A stretch of DNA of 64,000 nucleotides from Microlunatus elymi (GTDB lineage: Bacteria > Actinomycetota > Actinomycetes > Propionibacteriales > Propionibacteriaceae): positions 2,852,001 to 2,916,000 of the forward strand of contig NZ_CP041692.1 of NCBI RefSeq assembly GCF_007362775.1, read 5' to 3'. The position numbers and the translations under genes are program-made. The notes beneath the pieces were generated by a model, which saw nothing but the letters and a program-made list of their open reading frames with translations, searched no databases and had not been told where the DNA came from. Of this stretch, positions 44,871 to 55,587 are shown piece after piece; positions within the stretch are counted from its first letter, which is position 1; the number at the start of each line of letters is the position of its first letter.

Positions 44871-45425
44871 TCACAGTGAACGGGCAAACGTGTCGACCCG
44901 GTGAGCCAGCGCGGTGATGGCGACCATCGTCCGATCCAGGTCGCCGGGGATCTGCAGTGAGTGGTCGGCATCCTCGATCTGCAGGGTCTGGGCCCCGGTC
45001 CGGTTGGCGATCGTCCTGTCCCAGTAGGGATCGGCGGTACCGCCGACCAACAGGTGCTCCGGGCCGAGTTGCTCGGCCAGCCGCCCGACCCGCGGCTCCT
45101 TGAGGACCGGTGTCAGCCAGATCCCGGGCAGGGTTGACTCGACCGCGACCGGCATCGCCAGCGTGCCGAGTGACTTGCCGATGATCAGGATCTGTGCCGT
45201 CGGATGATCGGTACGGAGCCGGTTGATCAACTCCGAGGCGATCTCCGGCACCTGTCCCGGGGTCATGTCGTCCGGCCAGGCGACCAGCTGGCAGGTCCAG
45301 CCGAGATAATCCAGGGCGGTGCCCGGATACCACAGCACCGGTCCGGCGACGGTGTAACCGCCGCCCGGCAGCAGGATCGCCTGTCGATCGGGCGCGCCGT
45401 CGACAACCTGTACGGAGAAACTCAT
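44871..45425 (-). CDS. Small alpha/beta hydrolase
   Basis: 184-aa hydrolase. The nucleophile elbow is GKSLG with S85, the acid is probably D132 (in GGTADPYWD) and the base H155 (in DADHSL). 'AILLPGGGYTV' supplies the oxyanion region. It lacks a lid insertion. ATG at 45425 has GAGG 8 bp upstream; a GTG three codons earlier is possible. No substrate can be assigned. Confidence 0.8.
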   Translation of the reverse strand: MSFSVQVVDGAPDRQAILLPGGGYTVAGPVLWYPGTALDYLGWTCQLVAWPDDMTPGQVPEIASELINRLRTDHPTAQILIIGKSLGTLAMPVAVESTLPGIWLTPVLKEPRVGRLAEQLGPEHLLVGGTADPYWDRTIANRTGAQTLQIEDADHSLQIPGDLDRTMVAITALAHRVDTFARSL

Positions 45426-45545
45426 CGAAGTCACCTCGCGGCCAGGCTAGCGGCGGGACTCGTGCAGGTGAAAGGCGTGGGTGCCGTAGGTTGATGCTCG
45501 GCGCCGTACCGGACGGGCGCCCGGGTGCGACCAGGAGGACAGCAG

Positions 45546-46385
45546 ATGACAGCCGGCACCATCGACGGCACCGCGGTATCGAGGAAGTTGTTGGCCGAGA
45601 CCGCGGAGCGGGCGGCGGCGTTCACCGAGAAGGCCGGACGCGCGCCGTGCCTGGCGACGGTACTGGTCGGACACGACCCGGCGTCGGAGACGTACGTGAA
45701 GATGAAGCGGAACCGGTCCCGCAAGAACGGCATCACCTCGCGCGCCGTCGAGTTGCCGGAGACCACCACGACCGACGAACTGGTCGCGGTGATCACCGAG
45801 CTGTCGAACGATCCCGAGGTGGACGGCATCCTGCTGCAGCACCCGGTCCCGGCCCAGATCGACGAGCGCGCCGCGTTCGAGGCGATCGCGCCGGGCAAGG
45901 ACGTCGACGGCGTCACCATGTACAGCTTCGCGGCGATGGCGTTCGACCTGCCCGGCTTCCACTCCTGCACCCCGGGCGGCATCATGCGCCTGCTCGACGC
46001 GTACGACGTGGAGCTGTCCGGCAAGCACGCGGTGGTGGTCGGCCGCAGCCCGATTCTGGGCAAGCCCGTCGGCATGCTGCTGCTGAACCGCCACGCCACC
46101 GTCACCTACTGCCATTCCCGCACCACCGACCTGGCCGATCAGGTCGGCCGCGCGGACGTCGTCGTTGCCGCGGTCGGTAAACCGGAGTTGATCAAGGGGG
46201 AGTGGCTGAAGCCCGGCGCGGTGGTGATCGACGCCGGCTACAACCCGGGCAACGTCGGCGATGTCGAACAGTCGGTCGCCGCCGAACGTGCCAGCCTGAT
46301 CACTCCCGTCCCCGGCGGCGTCGGCCCGATGACCATCGCGGTCCTGCTGGAGCAGACCGTCTCCGCCGCCGAAGCGACGATCTGA
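45546..46385 (+). CDS. folD: Bifunctional methylenetetrahydrofolate dehydrogenase/cyclohydrolase
   Basis: 279-aa FolD, interconverting 5,10-methylene-, methenyl- and 10-formyl-tetrahydrofolate with NADP. The catalytic Y50 and K54 lie in YVKMKRN, 'DGILLQHPVP' binds substrate and 'VVGRSPILGKPVG' binds NADP; 'PGGVGPMTIAVLL' ends the protein as expected. The segment after K54 (RNRSRKNGI) is unusually basic; most FolDs have a Lys-Ala-Glu-rich helix here. GGAGG precedes the ATG. One-carbon units from the glycine cleavage system feed this enzyme. Confidence 0.95.
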   Translation: MTAGTIDGTAVSRKLLAETAERAAAFTEKAGRAPCLATVLVGHDPASETYVKMKRNRSRKNGITSRAVELPETTTTDELVAVITELSNDPEVDGILLQHPVPAQIDERAAFEAIAPGKDVDGVTMYSFAAMAFDLPGFHSCTPGGIMRLLDAYDVELSGKHAVVVGRSPILGKPVGMLLLNRHATVTYCHSRTTDLADQVGRADVVVAAVGKPELIKGEWLKPGAVVIDAGYNPGNVGDVEQSVAAERASLITPVPGGVGPMTIAVLLEQTVSAAEATI

Positions 46386-46400
46386 TCATTTCGCCGCGCC

Positions 46401-47678
46401 TCAGGCCGGCAGGATGTTGTGGGCCGGCCGGAGCAGGTTGGCCGGGTCGTAGCGCCGCTTCAGCTCGCGCAGTCGGTAGTAGTCGGTGATCCTGTACGCC
46501 GTACGGGTGCGGCTCGGGTCGGCGAGGAAGTTCAGGAACTGCTTCCCGGTAGCCGAATCGGCCAGGCGATCGACGGTCGCGGGTTCGGCGTTGATCTTGA
46601 TCGAGAACGGCACGTCCCGGTGGCCGACCGGACCATGATCAATTCCGGGCCGCGCGGTCGCTCCGCCCCAGTGACGGAACTCCAACGCCTGAGCCTCGCC
46701 GTCGGGTGCGGCCACCGCATCGATCACGGCCCTGATCAATTCCTCGTCGAGTCCGTCGTACAGCTCGAAGCCGCGCGGCGGCGTACCCGGAATGTTGATC
46801 TTGGCGTACGGCATCGACCGCAGCTCCTGGCCGAAGTCGACGCCGGTCACCCGCCGCAGGACCCGCAGCGCGCCGGCAGCGTAATCGACATCACCGGCCC
46901 AGACCGCGCCGATGGCCAGCTGCGGACCATGATCATCGACCGATCGGCGCAGGGTCGGCGCCAGCGTCAGCTCATCGGGCACCTGGTCCGCGTGATCACC
47001 GAACCAGCGCAGGAAATCGGCAGCGCGATCTATCGGAACGTTCACCGTCCCGGACAGCACTCGCGACACCGGCGCCAACGCGATCTCCAGTTCGGTGATC
47101 ACACCGAAGTTGCCGCTGCCACCGCGTACCGCCCAGAACAGGTCGTCATGATCATCGGCGCTCGCCGTGATCAAGCGACCGTCGGCGGTGACCAGGTCCG
47201 CCGAGACCAGATTGTCTGCCGCATAGCCGTACTTGCGCGAGAGCCAGCCGACGCCGCCGCCGGTGGTGAAACCGACCACGCCGACGCCGGGAAAGTCGCC
47301 GGACGTCGGGCTCAGTCCGTACGAGGCGGCCGCAGCGATCACGGCCGACCAACGGGCTCCGGCCCGGATCCGCGCAACCTGCCGCCACGGGTCCACGGCC
47401 ACCCCGGTCATCGCCGCCGTGCTCAGCAGCAGCCTTCCGTCGACGCCGGCGACCGAACCGTGTCCGGTGCCACGCACCGTCAGCGGAACACCCAGCCGGT
47501 CCGCGGTGATCACCGCGCGCTGTACGTCGGCGGTCGAGGCGGCCTCGACGATCGCGGCCGGGTACTGATCACCCACGATCCGCGCCCGTGCCGCGGCGTA
47601 CTCGGCGCTTCCGGGCAGCAGGGCGCCGCGATCGATGGTGCGGGCGGATCCCGGGCGATGGATGGTGGCGATGCTCAT
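46401..47678 (-). CDS. FAD-binding oxidoreductase (BBE/PCMH family)
   Basis: 425-aa flavin oxidase of the berberine-bridge type. The FAD-binding PCMH domain has 'VTVRGTGHGS'-like LTVRGTGHGSVAG with H73, the residue that is 8-alpha-linked to FAD in relatives, and 'FTTGGGVGWLSRKYGYAADNL'. The usual second-bond cysteine is absent in that segment, so mono-covalent FAD is likely. The C-terminal BBE tail ends 'YDPANLLRPAHNI'. Start at 47678 follows GGAGGAC. It converges on folD with 15 bp between. Substrate unknown. Confidence 0.87.
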   Translation of the reverse strand: MSIATIHRPGSARTIDRGALLPGSAEYAAARARIVGDQYPAAIVEAASTADVQRAVITADRLGVPLTVRGTGHGSVAGVDGRLLLSTAAMTGVAVDPWRQVARIRAGARWSAVIAAAASYGLSPTSGDFPGVGVVGFTTGGGVGWLSRKYGYAADNLVSADLVTADGRLITASADDHDDLFWAVRGGSGNFGVITELEIALAPVSRVLSGTVNVPIDRAADFLRWFGDHADQVPDELTLAPTLRRSVDDHGPQLAIGAVWAGDVDYAAGALRVLRRVTGVDFGQELRSMPYAKINIPGTPPRGFELYDGLDEELIRAVIDAVAAPDGEAQALEFRHWGGATARPGIDHGPVGHRDVPFSIKINAEPATVDRLADSATGKQFLNFLADPSRTRTAYRITDYYRLRELKRRYDPANLLRPAHNILPA

Positions 47679-48313
47679 CGTGATGTCCTCCGTGTCGAAG
47701 AATCCGGTCGGATTCGCTCTCTCGATGGTTTCGTCGAACGGCATCGGCCCACATCGACAGCGGAGCGGCACCTCCTCTGCGTCCGAGCGCGTAGTCGGCT
47801 GCGCCCCGACCCGTATCCCGCACGATCCCGGGCGTACGCGGCCGCGATCCTGGGCCGGGCGATCCGCTGTTCGGCTGAGCCGGCCGCTTCGTCGATTGCG
47901 GATGTCGGGCGCTGATAACTCAGGAATCCGTACACTCGTCGGCCGCCGATCGCGGGCTGCACGCTCAGCGGATCGCAGATGGTCGAACGAGTGTGCCGAT
48001 TCCTGAGTTATGTACTGCCCGCCGCTCGTCCCATCCCAGGGATGAGCGGTCGGCCGGCAGCCGTTGCGGTCGCGGCAGGTCGGCTGTGGCCGATCCGACG
48101 CGGTGGGACTCGAACCGGTAACGGTCCCACTCGGCACCGCGGGTGGTTCGGACTTCGACGAGCCGAACCCCTACGCTAAGCCGCGATGACCGCACGTCAG
48201 CGGCTGCGCCGCTCCTTGACCGAACACCGGGCTAACGTCGATCCGACGTCCGCCCTCCGTCGTGATACCCGGCCCCGCGAACGAGCGGCACGGATGGCGC
48301 GGGGGAGCGGTCG
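47679..48313. other. Gene-free region upstream of mraY
   Basis: 635 bp without a supported gene. It contains a 97-bp stem-loop with 25-bp arms (47915-48011) and a smaller inverted repeat GTGGGAC/GTCCCAC (48103-48109 / 48124-48130). Promoters for the divergent flavin oxidase and mraY genes must lie here, but I cannot place them. Confidence 0.6.
47915..48011. repeat. 97-bp inverted-repeat element with 25-bp arms
   Basis: The left arm 47915-47939 (ATAACTCAGGAATCCGTACA...) and right arm 47987-48011 (...GATTCCTGAGTTAT) are complementary except at two positions. The arms are less GC-rich than the surroundings. The 47-bp loop has no coding capacity. It could be a minimal MITE-like remnant or a strong structured RNA. 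Confidence 0.85.
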
Positions 48314-49411
48314 GTGATCGCGCTGATCGTCGCGGGTGCGTTCGCGCTCGCGTTCACCCTGCTGACCATGCCGTTCTTCATCCGGCTGGTGCATCGGCTC
48401 GGCTGGGGACAACCGATCCGGGTGGACGGCCCGACAACCCATCAGATCAAGCGCGGTACGCCGACCATGGGCGGGTTGGTCTTCGTGATCGGCGCCGTTG
48501 CCGGCTACTTCATCGGCCATCTCGTGGTCGGAGCCAGTACGCCGATCACGGCCAGCGGATTGTTGGTGGTGCTGATGATGGTGGGGCTGGCGGCGGTCGG
48601 TTTCCTGGACGACTTCACCAAGACCCGCCGACAGCAGAGTCTCGGCCTGACCGGCTGGCAGAAGATCGGCGGCCAGGTCGTGGTGGCGACCGTGTTCGCG
48701 CTGCTGGCCTTGCTGTTCCGCGACCCGGAGAGCGGCCTGACGCCGGCCACCGCGGCGATCTCGGCGATCCGGGACATCGGCTGGTTGAACCTGATGGCGC
48801 TCGGCCCGGTGATCGGCGTGATCGCGTACGTGCTCTGGATCAATCTGCTCACCGTCTCGGTGTCGAACGCGGTCAACGTCACCGACGGTCTGGACGGTCT
48901 GGCGACCGGGGCCACCATCCTGGCGCTGTCGGCGTACATCTTCATCGGGTTCTTCCAGTTCAAGCAGGCCTGCCACAACGTCGGTGCCTCGGCACGCGGT
49001 TGCTTCGAGGTGCGTGATCCGCTGGACCTGACGATCATCTCCGTCGCGCTGGCCGGCAGTCTGGTCGGCTTCCTGTGGTGGAACGCGAGCCCGGCGCAGG
49101 TGTTCATGGGCGACACCGGGTCGTTGGCGATCGGCGGCACGCTCGGCGCGCTGGCGATCCTCACCCACACCGAACTTCTGCTGATCGTGATCGGCGGCCT
49201 GTTCATCATCGAGACCGGTTCGGTGATCATCCAGCGGGCCTACTTCAAGGTCACCCACGGCCGCCGGATCTTCCGGATGAGTCCGATCCATCACCACTTC
49301 GAGCTCAAGGGTTGGGAACAGGTCACCATCACCATCCGGTTCTGGATCCTGGCCGGCCTCTTCATGGTGATCGGCGTGGGCGTGTTCTACCTCGGCTGGC
49401 TGTCCAGTTGA
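48314..49411 (+). CDS. mraY: Phospho-N-acetylmuramoyl-pentapeptide transferase
   Basis: 365-aa, ten-helix enzyme making lipid I from UDP-MurNAc-pentapeptide and undecaprenyl phosphate. Catalytic motifs are intact: D99-D100 in GFLDDFTK, NVTDGLDGLATG, FMGDTGSLAIGG and IHHHFELKGW. The loop after D100 reads KTRRQQSLGL. No mur or fts gene flanks it, so it is separate from a dcw cluster; either the cluster is split or this is a second copy. GTG at 48314 follows GGGGGAG. 600 bp of noncoding DNA lies upstream. Confidence 0.93.
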   Translation: MIALIVAGAFALAFTLLTMPFFIRLVHRLGWGQPIRVDGPTTHQIKRGTPTMGGLVFVIGAVAGYFIGHLVVGASTPITASGLLVVLMMVGLAAVGFLDDFTKTRRQQSLGLTGWQKIGGQVVVATVFALLALLFRDPESGLTPATAAISAIRDIGWLNLMALGPVIGVIAYVLWINLLTVSVSNAVNVTDGLDGLATGATILALSAYIFIGFFQFKQACHNVGASARGCFEVRDPLDLTIISVALAGSLVGFLWWNASPAQVFMGDTGSLAIGGTLGALAILTHTELLLIVIGGLFIIETGSVIIQRAYFKVTHGRRIFRMSPIHHHFELKGWEQVTITIRFWILAGLFMVIGVGVFYLGWLSS

Positions 49412-49811
49412 ATCTCGGTCGAATGGGTGCCGCTCCCGCGTTCCGGTCTGGCGTAGGGCGTTTGCGGGGACGACCCCGCACCCCGCCGACGTCACCCACG
49501 TCGACTGTCTGGACTCGGCACCTCCGCTGCGCTGCGGTGCCGGTCTCGCGCTTGGGGCGCTCGACGGGCATGCGATTGCTGTTTCAGACGATCGTGGCGG
49601 CGGTCGCTGAAGCCTCGGCCGGCTCCTGCACAAACGCTGCTCGGGTCAAAGCGGTAACTATGTAGGAGCAGATTGCAGACGGGCCCGATTCGGGGCCATT
49701 TGGGCAATCTGCCCCTGCATTCTTACCGCCGAGCGCTGGACTCTTGCGTGTCGTGGGGGATCCGACGAGGCTGGTAGGGGTCGCAAACCTGATCGGGCAG
49801 GAGGACCAGTC
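49412..49811. other. Gene-free region between mraY and DUF1918
   Basis: 400 bp without a supported gene. It contains the hairpin GCAGATTGC (49668-49676) / GCAATCTGC (49704-49712) with GGGCCC / GGGCC inside. The sequence around it resembles the hairpin at 52544-52592. Confidence 0.6.
49668..49712. repeat. Hairpin element, copy 1 (related copy at 52544)
   Basis: 9-bp arms with an inner GGGCCC/GGGCC pair. Reading on the minus strand, GAATGCAGGGGCAGATTGC ... AATCGGGCCCG is shared with the other hairpin. Confidence 0.65.
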
Positions 49812-50003
49812 ATGATCATCAACATCGGGGATCGGATCGAGGTCGAATCCGAAACGGTGGGCCGCTCGACCCGCTGCGGGGAAGTGGTCGGCAAGGACGG
49901 CGACCGGCTGCACGTCCGCTGGGACGACGGCCACGAGTCGACCATGATCGGCTACGCCGGCAACATCCGGATCCTGAGCTCAAACGGACCGTCGCAGAAG
50001 TAG
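49812..50003 (+). CDS. DUF1918 family small protein
   Basis: 63 aa. The SH3-like domain is seen in 'VGDRIEVESETVGR..GEVVGKDGDRLHVRWDDGHESTM', the usual DUF1918 pattern. Function not established; relatives are common in actinobacteria. AGGAGG lies 7 bp before the ATG. Monocistronic. Confidence 0.9.
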   Translation: MIINIGDRIEVESETVGRSTRCGEVVGKDGDRLHVRWDDGHESTMIGYAGNIRILSSNGPSQK

Positions 50004-50301
50004 TCGCCGATCGACGACCCGCGTGAACGCCTACCGGCCGGTTCGGTAACCGGTGTCGGGATATTTCGGGTGCGCCGGTGCCCTCGGCGCTCGTTCGGCA
50101 ACCGGGGACCCGTACGGCGGTCATCGCGCTCCCCGCGGATCGCTGGTGCCCGGCGTTCGTTTTCCCGCCGATGTGGGGTTCGACCGGGCTGTTGGATACT
50201 ACGGCCGTTCGTTTTCCAGCCGGAGTGGACTTTCGCCTGCCGCTGCGACGGTCAGCGCACGGGCGAACAGACCGGGACCAGGTCAGAGTGGTCCGATCGG
50301 G
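50004..50301. other. Gap holding a two-unit 52-bp repeat
   Basis: 298 bp between DUF1918 and the LssY-C gene. It has no gene. The only structure seen is the 52-bp repeat pair at 50155-50258. Confidence 0.6.
50155..50258. repeat. Two-unit member of the 52-bp repeat family
   Basis: GTTCGTTTTCC starts at 50155 and at 50207, exactly 52 bp apart. Each is followed by GCC, about 9 bases and then GGTTCG or CTTTCG. The outer parts of the two units have diverged. Confidence 0.75.
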
Positions 50302-51678
50302 TCAGCCCAATCGGTTGGTCATCCCGGAGATCGCCGCGCGGGCGTCCTTGCGCAACTGGCGGGCGGCCACCGCGTACTCGCGGGACGAGTTGCTGGACAA
50401 CATCATCAGTGCGGCGATCTGCAACCCCATCGCCGGGATGCTGGTGCCCAGCGGGCTGGCGAACAGGCCGAAGTGGTCGAGCATGCCGACGGTGATGCTG
50501 ACCAGCAGGATCGTCATCAGTACCAGCCGCGGCAGCTGGCTGCCGCGCAAGGTCAGGATGATCAAGATCAACTGGGCGACCAGGGCCGCGGTGCCGATCA
50601 CACCGGCGACATCGGCGTACTGGCTGTGATAGCCGAGACTGAAGTCGCCGGTACGGACCAGGTCGGCGACGCCGAGCGCGATCAGGATCGCCGCGCTGGC
50701 CAGCAACAACACCGCACTGGCCAGCACCGACAGGGGCCGACGCTGCGAGGCACGCGTCTCGTCCAGTACGTTGGCCAACCCGATCGGGCGCAGGATCCGC
50801 TCCTGGTGCCGGCCGATCTCCAGCGGTGAGTCGTCGGCATCGGGCAGCTCGACCACCGGCAGGTCACCGTCGGTGTGGATCGAGTCGCCGCCGCCGTTGC
50901 GGGAGTGGTAGCCGGTGGTGAAGTCCTTGAGCAGGTCGATGTCGCTGCCCGGCACCGTCTTGGTGATCGAGGCCGTGACGTAGTCGCGTTCGACGTCGAT
51001 GTCGGCGTCGATCTTGTGGGTCACCTGCATGGTGAAGAGGCTGAAGCCGATCGCCCGGTCGTAGGTCGCTGCCGCCAGCCAATCGACCCGATGACCGCCC
51101 GGCAGCATCCAGCCGTCCGGACAGCGCCAGAACCGTACGTGATGACGTTTGCCGGGACTGCCGTCCACCTCCTGCTGGTAGGCGAAGTCCTGCTGCCGCC
51201 CGAACAGCAGCAACGGGGACACCGGAGCAGCCCGATAGCTACGCCGGGACAGCGTCGCCTTGACGATCTCCCAGGCCGACTCCAGCGTCAGCTCGTCGGC
51301 CAGCGTCCAACCGGCCTTGTGCATGGACTGATGCAACTGCTGCTCGTCGCCGCGGAACGCGATGTTGATCGGATCGCCGAGCAAACCGTCGCTGGTCCGG
51401 GTCCGGCCGATGAAGTAGTTCGGGACGTAGATGTCGGACAGGATGCGGTGCATCCGCGGCAACGTCAGGTACGCGGCCATCCCCCAGAAGACGATCAGCA
51501 GCAGCCAATTCGCCCAGTGCCAGTGGAAGCTCTCCCGGAGCAGGTAGATGGTCAGCCAGATCGCGGCGATGCCGGCGACGATGAAGAAGAACTGGTCGAT
51601 CGGACCGGCCTCGGGCACCCGGACCCGGATCCGCTTGGGGAGCCGAAGCGTTCGGTGCCGCACCTCCTCCTCTGACAT
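50302..51678 (-). CDS. LssY C-terminal-domain membrane protein
   Basis: 458 aa. Two N-terminal helices (about 28-48 and 54-72) precede an LssY-C domain (about 80-270), recognised by 'GDPINIAFRGDEQQLHQSMHKAGWT', 'APVSPLLLFGRQQDFAYQQ' and 'HHVRFWRCP'. Four or so helices follow (330-435), with a cytoplasmic tail. LssY was named from a Legionella secretion-associated locus; function here is unknown. The start is ATG 51678; a GTG just before it is also possible. No ribosome site is strong. Confidence 0.75.
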   Translation of the reverse strand: MSEEEVRHRTLRLPKRIRVRVPEAGPIDQFFFIVAGIAAIWLTIYLLRESFHWHWANWLLLIVFWGMAAYLTLPRMHRILSDIYVPNYFIGRTRTSDGLLGDPINIAFRGDEQQLHQSMHKAGWTLADELTLESAWEIVKATLSRRSYRAAPVSPLLLFGRQQDFAYQQEVDGSPGKRHHVRFWRCPDGWMLPGGHRVDWLAAATYDRAIGFSLFTMQVTHKIDADIDVERDYVTASITKTVPGSDIDLLKDFTTGYHSRNGGGDSIHTDGDLPVVELPDADDSPLEIGRHQERILRPIGLANVLDETRASQRRPLSVLASAVLLLASAAILIALGVADLVRTGDFSLGYHSQYADVAGVIGTAALVAQLILIILTLRGSQLPRLVLMTILLVSITVGMLDHFGLFASPLGTSIPAMGLQIAALMMLSSNSSREYAVAARQLRKDARAAISGMTNRLG

Positions 51679-51755
51679 CACCCGCAGAGTGTAGGCAACT
51701 CGGCAACCGGGCGTGGCCGACGCGGCGAGGAGCCCCGGCAAGTAGCGTCAGGCCC

Positions 51756-52535
51756 GTGAACGCGACCGAGCAGCAACGGCAGGGTGTGGTGGATCGGCTG
51801 CGGGCCGCCGGTTGCGTGTTCGCCGAGGACGAGGCTCAGTTGCTGCTCTTGGAGGCCGGCGATGTCGAACAGCTGGAGCGCCAGGTGGCCCGCCGAGTCG
51901 GCGGTGAGCCGCTGGAGCAGATTGTCGGCTGGGCCGAATTCGGCGGTCGCCGGTACGCCGTCGCGCCGGGGGTGTTCGTACCCCGCCGGCGGACCGAGTT
52001 GCTGGCCCGGGCCGCGGTCGAAGGATGCCGGCCGGGTTCGGTTCTGGTCGATCTCTGTTGCGGTGTCGGCGCGGTCGCCGGTTACGTCGTCGACCGGGTG
52101 CCAGACCTCGAGGCGTACGGGACCGAGCTCGACCCGGTCGCCGCCGACTGCGCCCGCCGCAACCTCGGGCCTCGGGTCAAGATCAACTGTGGCGACCTCT
52201 ACCGGCCACTACCCGCCGAACTGCGCGGGCACGTCGACGTGATCGCCGCCAACGCCCCGTACGTGCCGACGTCGGAGATCATCTTCATGCCCACCGAGGC
52301 TCGTGATCATGAAGCCCCGGCCACCCTGGACGGTGGCGAGGACGGCCTGGAGTTGCATCGCAGGATCATCGACCAGGCGCCGTTGTGGTTGGCGGCGGGC
52401 GGCCGGCTGCTGATCGAGACCGGCCGCGAACAGGCCCAAGTTGATCTTGACCTGCTCCGCGCCGCCGGCTTCACCGCGACCATGATCACCGACGACGAGA
52501 TCGACGGCACCGTGGTGATCGGCGAAACCCCCTGA
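51756..52535 (+). CDS. Putative protein N5-glutamine methyltransferase (PrmC-related)
   Basis: 259-aa class I SAM methyltransferase. It has the N-terminal helical domain of PrmC (residues 1-75, 'EQIVGWAEFGGRRYAV'), the SAM loop VDLCCGVGAVAG (about 94-105), and NAPYVP in place of the NPPY of PrmC/HemK, which marks the PrmC-related family rather than release-factor methylase itself. Target protein unknown. GTG at 51756. Divergent from the LssY-C gene. Confidence 0.85.
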   Translation: MNATEQQRQGVVDRLRAAGCVFAEDEAQLLLLEAGDVEQLERQVARRVGGEPLEQIVGWAEFGGRRYAVAPGVFVPRRRTELLARAAVEGCRPGSVLVDLCCGVGAVAGYVVDRVPDLEAYGTELDPVAADCARRNLGPRVKINCGDLYRPLPAELRGHVDVIAANAPYVPTSEIIFMPTEARDHEAPATLDGGEDGLELHRRIIDQAPLWLAAGGRLLIETGREQAQVDLDLLRAAGFTATMITDDEIDGTVVIGETP

Positions 52536-52543
52536 GATCGAGT

Positions 52544-52592
52544 CGCCAGTTGGCCGAATGGGCATCGCGGGCCCGATTTTCGCGATCTGGCG
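52544..52592 (+). terminator. Hairpin after PrmC-related gene (copy 2 of the element at 49668)
   Basis: CGCCAG (52544-52549) pairs with CTGGCG (52587-52592), extended by TCGCG/CGCGA inside. It begins 9 bp after the stop codon. The shared sequence GGGCCCGATT and ATCTG.C.CCT.CATTC links it to the hairpin downstream of mraY. Confidence 0.6.
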
Positions 52593-52760
52593 CCTCATTC
52601 CCAGGGTGTCCGCGAGATCACCCTCGTCCGGGCGCGGTCAGCCGGCCGGACGGACCGGGCCCGGATTCCGGGCCCCCATCGCAATGCCCGTAGGATCGCC
52701 TCTTGGGCCTGTCGCGAGCCGACGGGCGCATTCGTGAGCAGATCTCGTACGGAGGAACCA

Positions 52761-54581
<1,821 letters not shown>

Positions 54582-54897
54582 GTTGCCGCCGTGGCCGACG
54601 AATCCGGAACGGCGGTGGTGGTGCTGTCCACCACCGGTATTTCGGCTGCAAGCGATCGGTCGTCGGACGTTGATCGGTCGACGCGGGCCGATCCGGTTGA
54701 TCATGGTCCCGGTCGACGACGGGTTCGGATCGCGGCACCCATCGATGAAGGCCTTCGCCGGCAGGTTCGGCGCCGAGCCCGGGGCGTACGGGATGCCGCT
54801 GGGACCCAACTACCCGATCGCACGCAAACTCGACGCCGCGTTGCGGGCAGCCGCGGCACCCGGTTACCCCGGACTGGAAGCATCCTGGATCACCCGG
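54582..54897. other. Gap between aspS and a membrane-protein gene
   Basis: 316 bp. A 66-codon frame from 54703 to 54903 reads as a plausible peptide but has no ribosome site and runs past the stop of the convergent gene. Nothing else is seen. Confidence 0.4.
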
Positions 54898-55587
54898 TCA
54901 TGAGATCAGGATCGGCAGGGTGGCCGCGATGATCACCCCGGCCAGGAAGAGTGCCAGCGCGAACGCCAGCATCAGCCATTGGGTGAGCGGTCTGGCCAGC
55001 CGGGGTGAGACCGCGGCGAAGAACAGCACGATCGCGAACAGCACCGTCAGCACGGTGTAGTGGTCGCCACGGGTGTTGTACTCCAGCGCGGTGGCGAACT
55101 TCCGGTCGGCGTCTCGGTCGGCGGCGACGGACGCGGCCTGCCCGGGCGGTTGGTAGGCGGCCAGCGCGAAGGGCGAGTCGGCCTTCTGACCCTGCGCCTG
55201 CCACGCCTTGTAGGCGATCTCGAGGCGATCGGGAAACCGAGCCTGCACGTACGAGGCCAGCTGCTTGTCGCCGGTCGCGGTGGCCTGGACGAACAGCGTC
55301 CACAGGCTGACGTCGATCTGCCGGGCCGAGTTGGCCTCACCCTGGTCGCGGGCGGCCGCGATCCGGGCGCTGGACGCCTGGCTGAACGAGATCGACATCG
55401 CCCCGCCCCACTTGGAGGACTGGAACCCGCACCAGGCGGTGACAACCGCGGTCACCGACAACAGCACCAGCACGATCACGTCCCGGACGCGGGCGGTCGG
55501 GTCCTTCGGCCTCGTCTGATCGGACTCGGTGGCGATGATCTCGGCGTCGGCGAATTCCTCTTCCGCGCCCGAGGCGTTCCCGGACAT
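54898..55587 (-). CDS. Hypothetical membrane protein (DUF4337-like topology)
   Basis: 229 aa. An acidic N-terminus (1-32) precedes a helix at 36-57, an extracytoplasmic helical region with 'WCGFQSSKWGGAMSISFSQASSARI' (52-76), and two C-terminal helices (about 175-195 and 200-226). The layout, one helix then two after a long helical ectodomain, is shared with DUF4337 proteins; the match is by topology only. Start ATG 55587 follows GGAGGG. It is divergent from the sugar ABC operon. Confidence 0.65.
   Translation of the reverse strand: MSGNASGAEEEFADAEIIATESDQTRPKDPTARVRDVIVLVLLSVTAVVTAWCGFQSSKWGGAMSISFSQASSARIAAARDQGEANSARQIDVSLWTLFVQATATGDKQLASYVQARFPDRLEIAYKAWQAQGQKADSPFALAAYQPPGQAASVAADRDADRKFATALEYNTRGDHYTVLTVLFAIVLFFAAVSPRLARPLTQWLMLAFALALFLAGVIIAATLPILIS

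Noticed and set aside
48095-48140. GGTGGGACTCGAACC resembling the 3' end of a tRNA on the minus strand
   Set aside because: The T-arm stem does not pair (ACCGG against CCCAC) and no D-arm, anticodon arm or acceptor partner fits upstream.
54703-54903. 66-codon frame (starts MVPVDDGFGSRHPS)
   Set aside because: No ribosome site, no recognisable family, and it overlaps the 3' end of the gene on the other strand; could be a gene remnant but is not supported.
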